Shown piece by piece: positions 24,348-33,262 of a stretch of DNA of 64,000 nt; the stretch's first letter is position 1, and each line of letters begins with the position of its first letter. Where the stretch lies: the NCBI RefSeq assembly GCF_031348265.1, contig NZ_CP133771.1:7440001-7504000 (forward strand), in the 5' to 3' direction. Origin of the DNA: Streptomyces collinus. GTDB lineage: Bacteria > Actinomycetota > Actinomycetes > Streptomycetales > Streptomycetaceae. Made by a program: the position numbers and the translations under genes. The notes under the pieces are model-generated. The model made no database searches, was not told where the DNA came from, and saw nothing but the letters and a program-made list of their open reading frames with translations.

Positions 24348-25262
24348 ATGGCCCTCGCACTGCTCCGGCGCCGGTGGCTCAAGAGCACCCCCGCCGCGGC
24401 CGCGGGCCTCGCCCTCCCCCTCCCCGCCGGCGCGGGCGCCGTCGCCCGCGAGGTCGTCGACCCGATGGGCTCGCCGCTGGCCGCGGCGGACGTCACCGTC
24501 ACCGCCCTGGACACCCACCGCGTCGCCGCCCGCGGCACCACCGACCCGTACGGCTACTTCCTCGCGGCACTGCCGCCCGGCCGGTACAGCCTGCTCATCT
24601 CGGCGCAGGGCCTGAGGCCGCACCGCGAGACGGTCGAGACGGGCCCGGGCGCCCCGACGGCCACCGAACGCGTGTGGCTGCAGCCCGCCGAGGCGCTTCA
24701 GCTGCCCACGCCCGGAACCTGGCTCTTCGACCCGCCGCACACGGCGATCCGGTTCATCGCCAAGCATGTCGGCATGGCCCATGTGCACGGCCGCTTCGAA
24801 CGCTTCGAGGGCGGCATCCGAATAGCCCCGGACATGACCGACTCCCGCGTGCACGTCCGCATCGACGCCTCCAGCATCACCACCGGCAACAGCACCCGCG
24901 ACAACCACCTGCGGTCCGCCGACTTCCTCGATGTCGAGCGCTTCCCGCACATCGACTTCACCAGTGCGCGCTTCGCCTACCGGGGCGGCAGCAAGTGGAC
25001 GCTGCAGGGCTCCCTCACGATGCACGGCGTCAGCCGCTCGGTGGCCCTGGACACGACCTACCTCGGCACCGTGAACGGCGGCTACGGCCAGGAGTTGCGC
25101 TGCGCGGCCCTGGCGACGGCGGAACTGCACCGTGAGGACTACACCCTCAACTGGCGTTCCATGCTGGCCCGGGGCATCGCCGTGGTCGGCCCGACCGTCC
25201 AGCTGGAACTCGACGTCCAGGCGATGTACCGCACCCACGACACGCCCACCCCGCCGGAGTAG
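24348..25262 (+). CDS. YceI-family protein with N-terminal carboxypeptidase-regulatory-like domain
   Basis: The product is 304 residues. Residues 1-30 are a short basic and hydrophobic leader. Residues about 35-110 form a Cna-B/carboxypeptidase regulatory-like beta-sandwich (DPMGSPLAAADVTVTALD, TTDPYGYFLAALPPGRY). Residues about 122-300 are the YceI lipocalin-like barrel, starting GTWLFDPPHTAIRF, with GTREN-like TRDNHLRSADFLDVERFPHIDF and LTMHGVSRSV. YceI proteins bind isoprenoid or fatty-acid ligands. GAAGAAAGG is 8 nt before the ATG. The site at 24212 may regulate it. A decayed copy of its 3' end lies at 28035-28152. Confidence 0.88.
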   Translation: MALALLRRRWLKSTPAAAAGLALPLPAGAGAVAREVVDPMGSPLAAADVTVTALDTHRVAARGTTDPYGYFLAALPPGRYSLLISAQGLRPHRETVETGPGAPTATERVWLQPAEALQLPTPGTWLFDPPHTAIRFIAKHVGMAHVHGRFERFEGGIRIAPDMTDSRVHVRIDASSITTGNSTRDNHLRSADFLDVERFPHIDFTSARFAYRGGSKWTLQGSLTMHGVSRSVALDTTYLGTVNGGYGQELRCAALATAELHREDYTLNWRSMLARGIAVVGPTVQLELDVQAMYRTHDTPTPPE

Positions 25263-25600
25263 GTTTCTGCGCTGGCAATTCTGGGATCTCCCCCTGCTCG
25301 ACGCTTCTACGGCGGCCTTAACCGCGTACCGGTGAGCGCATGGACAAGCCGAGCAGGGGAGGGGGGTTGCTTCGCGCCGACTGCCGCTGGTGAGAATCCG
25401 CGGAGATCTTTCAGGAATCCGCCTCGCGCGTCCGGCATCACCGAAGCGAAGGTGCGCCGTTCCACGAGTCTTGACGTACCGGCCCGCCCAGAAGGGCTGT
25501 CGCGATCAGCTCATGCGTCCGCGGCGCCCGCTCAGCCGCCTGCACGGTGGGCCGCGGGAAGGCTGTAGGTTCGCTCCCACCGCAATGCATTGGGGGGCGC
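25263..25600. other. 338-nt gap, no gene seen
   Basis: The stretch contains one 10-bp inverted repeat, CCCCTGCTCG at 25291-25300 and its complement at 25350-25359, around a 49-nt loop. It may be a weak terminator for the YceI gene. No coding signal is seen. Confidence 0.4.
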
Positions 25601-26212
25601 ATGAAGTGGGCCATGAGCGGAGACTATGCTGCGCTGATCACTACGGTGATCCTCGCGGCGCTGCTCGTCGGATCGGTTCAGACCTACGCGCTGTTCCGCA
25701 GGTGGACCAGCGTCTACGTGGACGCCGCCCGCCTGCTTGTCGACTCCACCAACCGCAGCCGAAAAGCCATCCAACGCGGCGTTGAGCCAGACCCCGCCGA
25801 TACGGATGCGATCATCGAGATCATCTCCAAGCCTCGCCGCTTCCTCTACCGCTCCGCGGCCGCCTTCTTGGCCGTGGCGGTCTGGGTCGCCGTCTGCACA
25901 ACGCTCGTCGTCGTGCAGATCGATGTTCTGCGATGGGCCGCCACGAACCAGCCCCCCAAGGACCCAGACCTAGCCCGGCTCTCCTTCTACGTAGCCGCAG
26001 GAGCCGTCGTACTCCTCGTTGCTGAGGGCGTGCTCCGAGTCCTCTTCCAAGCCGGCTCAAGCCTCAGCCAAGCTCTCCGCGACTACGAGTCCATGACCAG
26101 CGAGGAAAGAAGAACCTTCTACCGAGCCCTAGGCGCACGTGTCGCCTCCACTCCGACTGCCCGCGCTGGCGGAGATCCCGCAAACTCTGACGGCACCGCA
26201 AACTCCACGTGA
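25601..26212 (+). CDS. three-TM membrane protein of unknown function
   Basis: The 203-residue protein has hydrophobic segments at about 9-30 (ALITTVILAALLVGSVQTYALF), 87-110 (FLAVAVWVAVCTTLVVVQIDVL) and 126-150. A basic cytoplasmic region lies between the first two and a polar Ser/Thr/Gly tail at the end. I do not recognise the family. The ATG at 25601 follows GGGGGGCGC; an upstream in-frame GTG would add 18 unlikely residues. No operon partner is evident. Third-position GC is a little lower than in the neighbours, as is common in this accessory stretch. Confidence 0.65.
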   Translation: MKWAMSGDYAALITTVILAALLVGSVQTYALFRRWTSVYVDAARLLVDSTNRSRKAIQRGVEPDPADTDAIIEIISKPRRFLYRSAAAFLAVAVWVAVCTTLVVVQIDVLRWAATNQPPKDPDLARLSFYVAAGAVVLLVAEGVLRVLFQAGSSLSQALRDYESMTSEERRTFYRALGARVASTPTARAGGDPANSDGTANST

Positions 26213-26394
26213 CATGACGAGCCCTCCGCCCGGACGACCGAGCGGGGCGAGACCCGCCAGCACTAACGGAAGAGGCCGTTCCGCTAGCTTCTGCTTTCCC
26301 TGGCGAAAGCAGAAGTCGAAGAGTGCCAGGCCCGGATTGACGCAACCGCACCCGGGTCTACAAGATCGAACTGCTCGCGTGGATGTTGCGCCCG

Positions 26395-26811
26395 TCAGTG
26401 CGGCAAGACGTCGTCGAGGTACCCCTGGACCTTCTCGTACAACGGGTGCGGCACATAGTCCGTGATCTCCGAGTGCGACACCCAGGCGACCGCGTCGAGT
26501 TCCTCCTCGTCCACGACCCGGGCCTCGCCCTGGACAACCTCGCAGGCCGTGTACGACATGGCGCGACTGGTCTTCGGGTGGACGCGCTCGCCGAGAAGCC
26601 GGATCGCCGTGACGACCAGCCCCGTCTCTTCGACCGTCTCCCGAACCGCCGCATCCTCGGCCGCTTCGCCCGGCTCGATCTGACCTGCCGGGAACTGCCA
26701 CACGAGCTCGCTCTCAGAGCCGCGGCGACGACGCACCATCAGCACACGTCCGTCCTTCACGATGACGGCGGCGCTGATGCCAGGCTTCTCGGTGGTCGTC
26801 TCGGTCGTCAT
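26395..26811 (-). CDS. NUDIX hydrolase
   Basis: The 138-residue protein carries a complete Nudix box near residues 42-64: GQIEPGEAAEDAAVRETVEE followed by TGL, fitting Gx5Ex7REUXEEXGU. WQFPAGQ before it and the Arg-rich VRRRRGSES loop are typical of small MutT/ADP-ribose-type members. It hydrolyses a nucleoside diphosphate linked to another moiety; the substrate cannot be predicted. It stands alone, in the opposite direction to the 25601 membrane protein. Confidence 0.88.
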   Translation of the reverse strand: MTTETTTEKPGISAAVIVKDGRVLMVRRRRGSESELVWQFPAGQIEPGEAAEDAAVRETVEETGLVVTAIRLLGERVHPKTSRAMSYTACEVVQGEARVVDEEELDAVAWVSHSEITDYVPHPLYEKVQGYLDDVLPH

Positions 26812-27002
26812 GCGATCACCTCCAAGGCTTTCAGGCTGGGCGGGTCCGTCCCTGCGGGATGAAGCCGCTCGCGAATGGTGCAGCGCACTCCGGTGTCAGC
26901 GTGAGTCTCCTGCACTGCCACCGTCAACGGATCGACGTCGTGAACCACAGTGCCTCACTGCCCCGCTACGGCGTGGGAGTGGGGACTTCGTCGTGCCTGG
27001 CC

Positions 27003-27635
27003 TCAGCCGGTGATCTCGCCCGTGAACTCAGGGAAGTCCAGGTCGAAGTTCTCGCTGTTGCGCTGCACCGTCACCACGATCTTCTTGCCGTACTTCGTCT
27101 CCAGAACGTGGTCGGCGTTCTTCGCAGCGGTCACACCTGGGGCGAGCCGGCCTTCCAGCGGCTGCGAGCCGTTCTCGTACATCGTGAACGCCGCCTCCCC
27201 GCCGTTCGTCGCCCCCTCCACGATGAGTGACAGGTCGTCCAGGGCGACCGGCTCCTTGCTGCCGTTCTCCAGCTTCAGCGTCACCCGGAAGTCGGTGCTG
27301 TCGGGCTCCGGCGACTCCAGGAGGTCCTTGTCGAAGTCGGTGAAGACCTTCGCGTCTACGAGGGTGACCTTCAATCCGTCGGGCCACTTGTACGACTCGC
27401 CGAACGTCAGGCCTGTCGACTTCGCCCCGGTGTCGGGGTCGGGGCTGGCCTCGTCGGCGCAGTGCTCCATCCACTCGGCCTGGTCGAGCGTCTGGCTCGT
27501 GCAGTCGACCTTCTTCGTCTTGCCGGCCGGCGCCTTCGTCTGGGCCGACGCACCGTCGCTGTCCCCGCCGCCGCACGCGGTCAGAGCGGCCAGAAACAGG
27601 GCAGCCGTGGCTGCAGTAGCGCGAACGCGCATCAT
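27003..27635 (-). CDS. secreted lipoprotein with DUF4352-like Ig domain
   Basis: The product is 210 residues. The signal peptide MMRVRATAATAALFLAALTAC ends in the lipobox LTAC, followed by a Gly/Asp/Ser linker. Residues about 75-205 form a beta-sandwich like DUF4352/telokin-type domains: WPDGLKVTLVDAKVF, DFRVTLKLENGSKEPV, LAPGVTAAKNADHVLE. Members are membrane-anchored outside the cell and of unknown function. Two adjacent ATGs (27635 and 27632) follow GGGGGA; the open frame upstream of them is antisense filler. Confidence 0.8.
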   Translation of the reverse strand: MMRVRATAATAALFLAALTACGGGDSDGASAQTKAPAGKTKKVDCTSQTLDQAEWMEHCADEASPDPDTGAKSTGLTFGESYKWPDGLKVTLVDAKVFTDFDKDLLESPEPDSTDFRVTLKLENGSKEPVALDDLSLIVEGATNGGEAAFTMYENGSQPLEGRLAPGVTAAKNADHVLETKYGKKIVVTVQRNSENFDLDFPEFTGEITG

Positions 27636-28034
27636 TCCCCCAAAGGTTGAACGTCGGAACACCTTAGACCGCTTGTGGGGGAACTGTGTGCAACCTTCAC
27701 CGAGTCGTGACGGAGCAGCGCCCCGCCCTGCTACTTCGGTAGGTGAGCGGGGTGCTTCGGCGTGGTCAGTGGTACTTGCTGCGGTGGGTGCGGACGCCGG
27801 CAGGCGCTCCTCGTACTCGCAGGTCTCGCAGGTGACTTGCTGGTGGGGATGAGTCATTCAGGGGAATTGGCAGAATCTGGGGAGCGGGGGGTCCAGCCGG
27901 GGAGCGGTAGGGGAGTGCGGGAACTGCAACTCAGAGGAACTCGCGGGTAGTCAAGGGGTTCGGAAGCGCCAGCTCAGAGTTTCGTCTGCGATCAGAGGAC
28001 CTCCGGCCTCCCGTTCCTGGATGCGTGTAGCCCC

Positions 28035-28152
28035 TGCACGCTCAACTGGCGTTCCCCGCTCGCCCGGGGCATCGCCACGGTCCCACCGACCGTGCAACTG
28101 GAGCTCGGCGTCCAGGCGATGTACCGCCCCACGAACGCTTACCCCGCCGGAG
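28035..28152 (+). pseudogene. C-terminal remnant of a YceI gene
   Basis: The frame from 28035 reads CTLNWRSPLARGIATV, then VQLELGVQAMYRPTN, matching the last 40 residues of the intact YceI protein encoded at 24348-25262 (YTLNWRSMLARGIAVV, VQLELDVQAMYRTHD). Nucleotide similarity continues to the CCCCGCCGGAG before the lost stop codon. Nothing of the other 260 codons is present. The rest of the 594-nt gap (27636-28229) shows no gene. Confidence 0.8.
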
Positions 28153-28229
28153 ATACGGTCCGGCCCGTGCCTCTGAAGGCCCGGCCCGGGCATCCGCGTC
28201 CTCGGCTCCGTCGTAGGGGTGAGCCGCGC

Positions 28230-28613
28230 CTACCCGGCGTCCGGCCACTCCTGCGGCGTTCGGGGCGGTTCCGGACCGGTCCGGCGCTGCGCCGCCCGGG
28301 CATTCTCCGCGCGCAGGGCCGTCAGCCACGGCCAGAGATCGGGCAAAGGTTGCTTCGAGCACGCCAGCCGGTGCTCGATCCGGCAGCGCTGCGATCCGTC
28401 CGGCGGGCACACCTCGTACACCGTGACCCGGCCGTCCGACAGAGTGATCCACCGGTGCTCCGCGGGCACGAGATGCGCCGGCACCTCCAGCCCCGGCTCC
28501 AGCAGAACCCAGTCCTGCTCCAGCGTCGGCACGCGATCCTGCGGCAACCGGCAGTGCGGACACGCGTGCTGGCCCACCTGTAATCGGCGCAGCCCCTCTT
28601 CAACAGCCCCCAT
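28230..28613 (-). CDS. DUF6083-like small zinc-ribbon protein
   Basis: The product is 127 residues, starting at the ATG at 28613 (MGAVEEGLRRL). It has a CPHC pair followed by LPQDRVPTLEQDWVLLEP, AHLVPAEHRWITLSDG and a Cys-containing SQRCRIEHRLAC segment. This arrangement of a two-Cys knuckle, a VP..HRW.. core and a second two-Cys pair is common in streptomycete proteins annotated DUF6083. No function is known. The upstream continuation of the frame is Arg/Gly-rich and not counted. The 521-nt gap to the EF-G-like gene holds only the peptide ORF at 28916. Confidence 0.6.
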   Translation of the reverse strand: MGAVEEGLRRLQVGQHACPHCRLPQDRVPTLEQDWVLLEPGLEVPAHLVPAEHRWITLSDGRVTVYEVCPPDGSQRCRIEHRLACSKQPLPDLWPWLTALRAENARAAQRRTGPEPPRTPQEWPDAG

Positions 28614-28915
28614 ACGGCCAGAGTCCGCAGTCACCGGCCCGGCGAGTAGAGCGCGAACCGGACGAGACCCCTGAGGTGCTTGGACACCAGTGGGGCGCAG
28701 CGAGGCTCGGCAGCCGCAACCGGCAACTACCGTTGGATCCCCGTCGGCCGGGACGCGACGGAACGAACCCCGGCCGCCCCGCACCCGCCGCTCACCGCCC
28801 GGCGTCGGAAAATCCCTGGCCCAGGTCCCATCGGTCTCCCTACACTCACGCCCATACCCGGCGCCGCCCACTACCGAGCGCCGGGCACCATCGCGACGAA
28901 CGAAGGGAGACGGCC

Positions 28916-29014
28916 ATGCGTGACCACACCGCTGTCGCCGTCTCCCTGCCGCAGCACGAGGTGATCCTCGTGTCTTCGTCGCCCCGGTGCCCGCTGCGCG
29001 GCGGCACCGGCTGA
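28916..29014 (+). CDS. possible 32-residue leader peptide ahead of the EF-G-like gene
   Basis: ATG at 28916 is preceded by GAAGGGAG 7 nt away and by a TACACT -10-like element at 28841-28846. The peptide is MRDHTAVAVSLPQHEV, then a short Ser/Cys/Arg-containing tail ending RGGTG. It ends 120 nt before the EF-G-like gene. It may be an attenuator peptide; it does not match the Cys/Met leader peptides I know. Confidence 0.35.
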   Translation: MRDHTAVAVSLPQHEVILVSSSPRCPLRGGTG

Positions 29015-29134
29015 CCGGGAAGAACGCCCGTCACCCGAACAGTCCTGACACAACGTCGAGTTCGGGTTCACCCGGCCCTCTTCGCCCGGGAATCGCGCTG
29101 CCCCATTTCTGATCGCACCGAAAGGCCCCGGGCC

Positions 29135-30955
29135 GTGCGCACCCACCTCAACCCGCTCGCCGTCGTCCGCAACCTCGGCATCCTCGCCCATGTAGACGCA
29201 GGCAAGACCACCGTCACCGAACGGATCCTGTTCGCCACCGGAACCACGCACAAGCGCGGCGAGGTCCACGACGGCACCACCGTCACCGACTTCGACCCGC
29301 AGGAGCGCGACCGGGGCATCACCATCTTCGCCGCGGCGGTGAGCTGCGCCTGGGACGGTCACCGGCTCAACCTCATCGACACCCCGGGGCACGTCGACTT
29401 CGCCGACGAAGTCGAGCGTGCGCTGCGCGTTCTCGACGGTGCCGTGGCCGTGTTCGACGCGGTGGCCGGGGTGGAGCCGCAGAGCGAGTCGGTGTGGCGG
29501 CAGGCCGACCGGCACGGCGTGCCGAGGATCGCGTTCGTCAACAAGATGGACCGCGCCGGCGCCAACCTCGACGCTGCCGTGGCGTCGATCCGGGAACGGC
29601 TTCACCCGGCGCCCTTGGTCGTGCAGTTGCCGATCGGCGCGGAGGACACCTTCACCGGCGTCGTCGACCTGGTGCGCATGCGCGCACTGCTGTGGTCCGA
29701 CGACGGCACCGCCGAGGACGTGCCGGTGCCGGCCGACCTGCGGGGCGCAGCCCATGAACGCCGCCGGTCGCTGGAGGAGGCCGTGGCGGAACTGCACCCG
29801 GGCGCGCTGGAGGAGTTCTGCGCCACGGGCACGCTCTCCGGGGGGACCCTCTCCTCGGCGCTGCGCGAGGTGACCCGGGACGGTGACGGCGTGGTCGTGC
29901 TGTGCGGCTCCGCGTACCGCAACCGCGGTGTCGAGCCGCTGCTCGACGCGGTCGTGGCCTACTTGCCGTCGCCGCTGGACGTGCACGCCCCGCTGGAGCG
30001 AGCCGTCGCCGGGGACATCGTGGCCGTGGTCGGGCTGAAGTCCGCCCGCGCGGGCTCGACCCTGTCCGCGGCGGACGCGCCGCTTTCCCTGGAACCGCCC
30101 GGTGTGCCCGAACCGGTGGTGTCGGTCGCGGTCGAATCCCGCCGGGCCGGTGACACCGGCCGGCTCGCGTCGGGGCTGGCGCGGCTGACCGAGGAGGATC
30201 CCTCGCTGGTCGTGCGGTCCGACCCGGAGTCCGGGCAGACGGTGCTGTCCGGCATGGGGGAACTGCACCTGGAGGTGGCGGTGGAGAAGCTCCGGCGCGA
30301 TCTGGGCCTGGAGGTCAACGTAGGCCGTCCCCGGGTCAGTTACCGCGAGACCGTGGGCCGGGGTGTGTCGGGGCTGGTGTTCCGGCATGTCAAACAGGAT
30401 GGCGGGGCGGGGCAGTTCGCCCATGTGGTCCTCGACGTGGAGCCGTACGACGAGGGAGGTTTCGAGTTCCGTTCGGCCGTCGTCGGCGGACGGGTGCCGC
30501 AGGAGTTCGTGCGGGCGGTCGAGGCCGGCTGCCGGGACGCCCTCGCCGATGGCCCGCTCGGCGGGCACCCGGTGACCGGGCTGCGGGTCACCCTGACCGA
30601 CGGGGCGACTCATGTGAAGGACTCCTCCGAGACGGCGTTCCGCACGGCAGGCCGGCTCGGTCTCCGGGAGGCCCTGCGCGCCTGCGCGATGGTCCTGCTG
30701 GAGCCGGTCGTCGAGGTCACGGTCACCGTGCCCGAGGACGCGGTCGGCGGTGTGCTCGGCGATCTCGCCGCCCGGCGCGGGAAGGTGACCGGCTCGGTCA
30801 CCCGTGCGGGCGCGGCGGTCGTCACCGCCACCGTGCCGCTGGCCGAACTGTTCGGCTACGCGACCCGGTTGCGCAGCCGCACCCAGGGCCGCGGCACGTT
30901 CACGGCCCGGCCCACCGGCTACGCGCCGGCGCCGGTGGCGGCATCGGCGCGGTAG
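29135..30955 (+). CDS. EF-G paralogue lacking most of domain II
   Basis: The 606-residue translational GTPase has an intact G domain: AHVDAGKTT (18-26), ERDRGIT, DTPGH (82-86) and NKMD (136-139). Domains III-V follow (GMGELHLEVAVEKL, SYRETV, then GYATRLRSRTQGRGTF). Canonical EF-G has about 90 residues between the end of the G domain (LPSPLDV, about 283) and RAGDIAAAIGLK; here LPSPLDVHAPLE runs straight into RAVAGDIVAVVGLK. The deletion is in frame. Start: GTG 29135 with AAAGG upstream. It resembles the second EF-G (fusB type) of streptomycetes rather than the housekeeping gene of the str operon. Whether it still works on ribosomes is doubtful. Confidence 0.85.
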   Translation: MRTHLNPLAVVRNLGILAHVDAGKTTVTERILFATGTTHKRGEVHDGTTVTDFDPQERDRGITIFAAAVSCAWDGHRLNLIDTPGHVDFADEVERALRVLDGAVAVFDAVAGVEPQSESVWRQADRHGVPRIAFVNKMDRAGANLDAAVASIRERLHPAPLVVQLPIGAEDTFTGVVDLVRMRALLWSDDGTAEDVPVPADLRGAAHERRRSLEEAVAELHPGALEEFCATGTLSGGTLSSALREVTRDGDGVVVLCGSAYRNRGVEPLLDAVVAYLPSPLDVHAPLERAVAGDIVAVVGLKSARAGSTLSAADAPLSLEPPGVPEPVVSVAVESRRAGDTGRLASGLARLTEEDPSLVVRSDPESGQTVLSGMGELHLEVAVEKLRRDLGLEVNVGRPRVSYRETVGRGVSGLVFRHVKQDGGAGQFAHVVLDVEPYDEGGFEFRSAVVGGRVPQEFVRAVEAGCRDALADGPLGGHPVTGLRVTLTDGATHVKDSSETAFRTAGRLGLREALRACAMVLLEPVVEVTVTVPEDAVGGVLGDLAARRGKVTGSVTRAGAAVVTATVPLAELFGYATRLRSRTQGRGTFTARPTGYAPAPVAASAR

Positions 30956-30965
30956 CGCCGCGACA

Positions 30966-30997
30966 GGCCCCTCCTTTCCGTCCGGAAGGGAGGGGCC
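30966..30997 (+). terminator. hairpin after the EF-G-like gene
   Basis: Arms 30966-30980 (GGCCCCTCCTTTCCG) and 30983-30997 pair over 15 bp with one G-U, 10 nt after the stop codon. Confidence 0.75.
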
Positions 30998-31004
30998 GTT
31001 CCCT

Positions 31005-31215
31005 CCCGGGTACGACACCACCGTCGACGGCACCGTGGACGCCCCCGACGTCGGCGCCCCTGTCGTTGATGACACGCTCGTACTGCCCGTTGCCGCCGAG
31101 CGAGACCACGAGCAGGTCGCCGCGCACCCCGGGCCGGTTCGGCGCCGCGAAGCCGTGATGCTGCACGACGGTCGGGTCGACGTTGTAGTAGCCGTGGTGG
31201 CGCACCTCGCCGCCT
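31005..31215 (-). pseudogene. unrecognised coding remnant on the minus strand
   Basis: The minus-strand frame through 31215-31005 has strongly biased third positions (nearly all G or C) and reads HGYYNVDPTVVQHHGF, then RGDLLVVSLGGNGQYERV. The plus-strand frames do not show such bias. It has no start codon or ribosome binding site, and adjoins a remnant in the opposite direction, so I take it as a gene fragment. The family was not recognised. It lies in the 543-nt gap between the EF-G-like gene and the toxin gene. Confidence 0.4.
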
Positions 31216-31235
31216 GGGCGTCCGCCGCCCGCAGG

Positions 31236-31358
31236 GGCGCCCCGCTGGCCGGATACTTCGCCTGGTCGCTTCCGGACAACATCGAGTGGGGGTCCGGCTA
31301 CGAGAAGCGGTTCGACCTCGTCCACATCGACTACGCGACGCAGCGGCGCACGATCAAG
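31236..31358 (+). pseudogene. C-terminal fragment of a GH1 beta-glucosidase
   Basis: The frame reads GAPLAGYFAWSLPDNIEWGS, then GYEKRFDLVHIDYATQRR, the conserved WSLxDNxEW...GYxxRFG...DYxTQxR end of family 1 glycoside hydrolases. The N-terminal 350 residues and both catalytic Glu regions are absent. Confidence 0.8.
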
Positions 31359-31498
31359 GGGACAGGGTGCCGGTACGCCGGTGACGTCCGGGCTCATCGG
31401 GGTCAGGCGCGCAGAGCCGCCAGAGAAGCCGGGCCTCCGGAACTGCTGGCCGAGTTCCGGCGGCCCATCCTGGCGGTGCGTGGCTGGGGGGCCGGCTG

Positions 31499-33235
31499 AT
31501 GGGGACGCCGCCGGGCCAGAACGGCACCATCGACGTCAAGCCGACCGATCTCCACCGCGTCTCGGGCGGTGTCGCGAGCCAGCAGACGGTGATGGACAAA
31601 GGCGCCAAGAGCCTCCTCGACGATCTGCACAAGTACCCGGACGCCGGCGGTTACGGCACCTCGCCCCAGGCCTTCGCGACGTCGTACGTCAAGGTGGGCA
31701 ACCGATTCATCGAGGTGTGGGCGAGGAGCGTCGTCAGCATCGGGGGTGCGGCGGTCGGCTTCACTTCGACGGCCAATGCCTATGCGTAGGCGGAGGCGGC
31801 CAACGACCCGACGGGTAAGGCGAAGCCGGTCGTCCAGCCGTTACCGAAGGTCATCGAGAAGCCGCCCGCCTACGGCTCCGTACCGAATCTGAAGTGGGGC
31901 GACGACGACGGCGGTGACGACTTCATCCGCAGGCTCTTCGAGTGGGTGCCCGAGCCGGTCCGGGACGTACTGAGGCCCGTGGTCGAGCACGCCTTCCGGA
32001 TGGGCAAGGTCGCCGAGGTCTACCCGTTCCCGCAGCAGCACTACCTGAACTCGCTGTCTCAGGCGTGGATGGCGACGACCAGTTCGCTCTCCACGGCGGA
32101 GAGCGGGCTGACCGGCAACGTCAACAGCATCACGCAGCAGACCAACAGCCAGTGGCGCGACGCGATGCGCCATTTCTGCAGTTCGCTGTGGGGCACGACG
32201 TCGTGGGGCAAGAGCCGCATGAACTACGAGTGGAAACACGACAGCTCCTCCTCGCAGACCGCCAACCACCCCGTGATGACGGTGCTGTTCGACACGGCTC
32301 AGAAAGTCAGCGATCTCCTCCACGACTTCGCCGAGGCGGCCGTCTACCTCAACCGCGAGGTGTGGGACGTCTACATCGAGGCCGTGCGCGACGCGATCCC
32401 CAAGGTTGAGGTCAACCTCAAGGACGGCGTCGGCATGGACGACGTCAAGGGTCTGGTCAAAGGCGTGGTCAAGGGTGTCGCCAAGGGCGCGAGCCAGCTG
32501 GGCCAGGGCATCGTCCTGAACATGGACACCGCCAAGCTGAACGCGATCGTCACCGAGTACAACCGACGGGTCGACGCGCTCGTACCACAACTCAACGCGC
32601 TCATGGGACCGTTAGACGAGGCGCACCGGAGCGCTCCGAAGTTCGAAGCCCAGGAGGCGCGTGCGGAAGGCTTCGGCATGCGGGCCCTGGAGGACTTCAA
32701 GGACTCGCAGGTCTGGCTGAAGGTCGACTCGACCGGTAAGTACGACCTCAACCTCGCTGCCAACGAGTACCTGGAGCATGGTCACACCCTGGACAGGCAC
32801 GTCGGTAAGACGGACGAGCAGTTGGCGCAGCGCCTGCGCGACCAGCAGTCGAACCCGACGCCAACGCAGGCCTGGCCGTACGGAAAGCCGATGCCCAAAG
32901 CAGCTTCGGCTTTCCCGAACTACCAGCGGGCGGAGAAGCTGACCGAGTACAACCTCAACCAGAACAAGGCGGCCATTGATGCGTGGATCAAGGGCCCGCC
33001 GCCGCCGGGTGACGGTGAGGTCGAGCCGTTTCACTCGACTGCTCCGAACGGCGAGACCAGCGGCCGCAGCGTGTTCAAGCAGCCGGTCGACCCGAACGAC
33101 CCGCTGTCCGGGTACAAGCAGGGGGGCATGAACGCCAAGGCGTACGACGGCACCGGCATCGACACAAGGATCCGGTACGACAGCAGCCGCACCCCGCCGT
33201 TCACCGTCATGACGTCGATGCCCTCCAAGGCCTGA
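31499..33235 (+). pseudogene. contact-dependent toxin with C-terminal RNase A-like domain, interrupted by an in-frame amber codon
   Basis: Two pieces in one frame are split only by TAG at 31787-31789 (codon 97), in an Ala-Glu repeat (AYA-stop-AEAAND) where GAG to TAG explains the loss. Rejoined it is about 578 residues. The N-terminus (DVKPTDLHRVSGGVASQQTV) is a WXG100-like helical domain. The middle is helical (KGLVKGVVKGVAKGAS). Residues from about 425 form the bacterial CdiA-CT RNase A domain: GHTLDRHVGKTDEQLAQRL, AEKLTEYNLNQNKAAIDAWI, PPFTVMTSMPSKA. The immunity gene follows by 27 nt. A TTA codon at 32612-32614 would tie translation to bldA tRNA. Restart from the ATG at 31946 would yield a product without the export domain. 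Confidence 0.8.
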
Positions 33236-33262
33236 CGCCCCGCCGAGAAAGGCCAGCACCAC

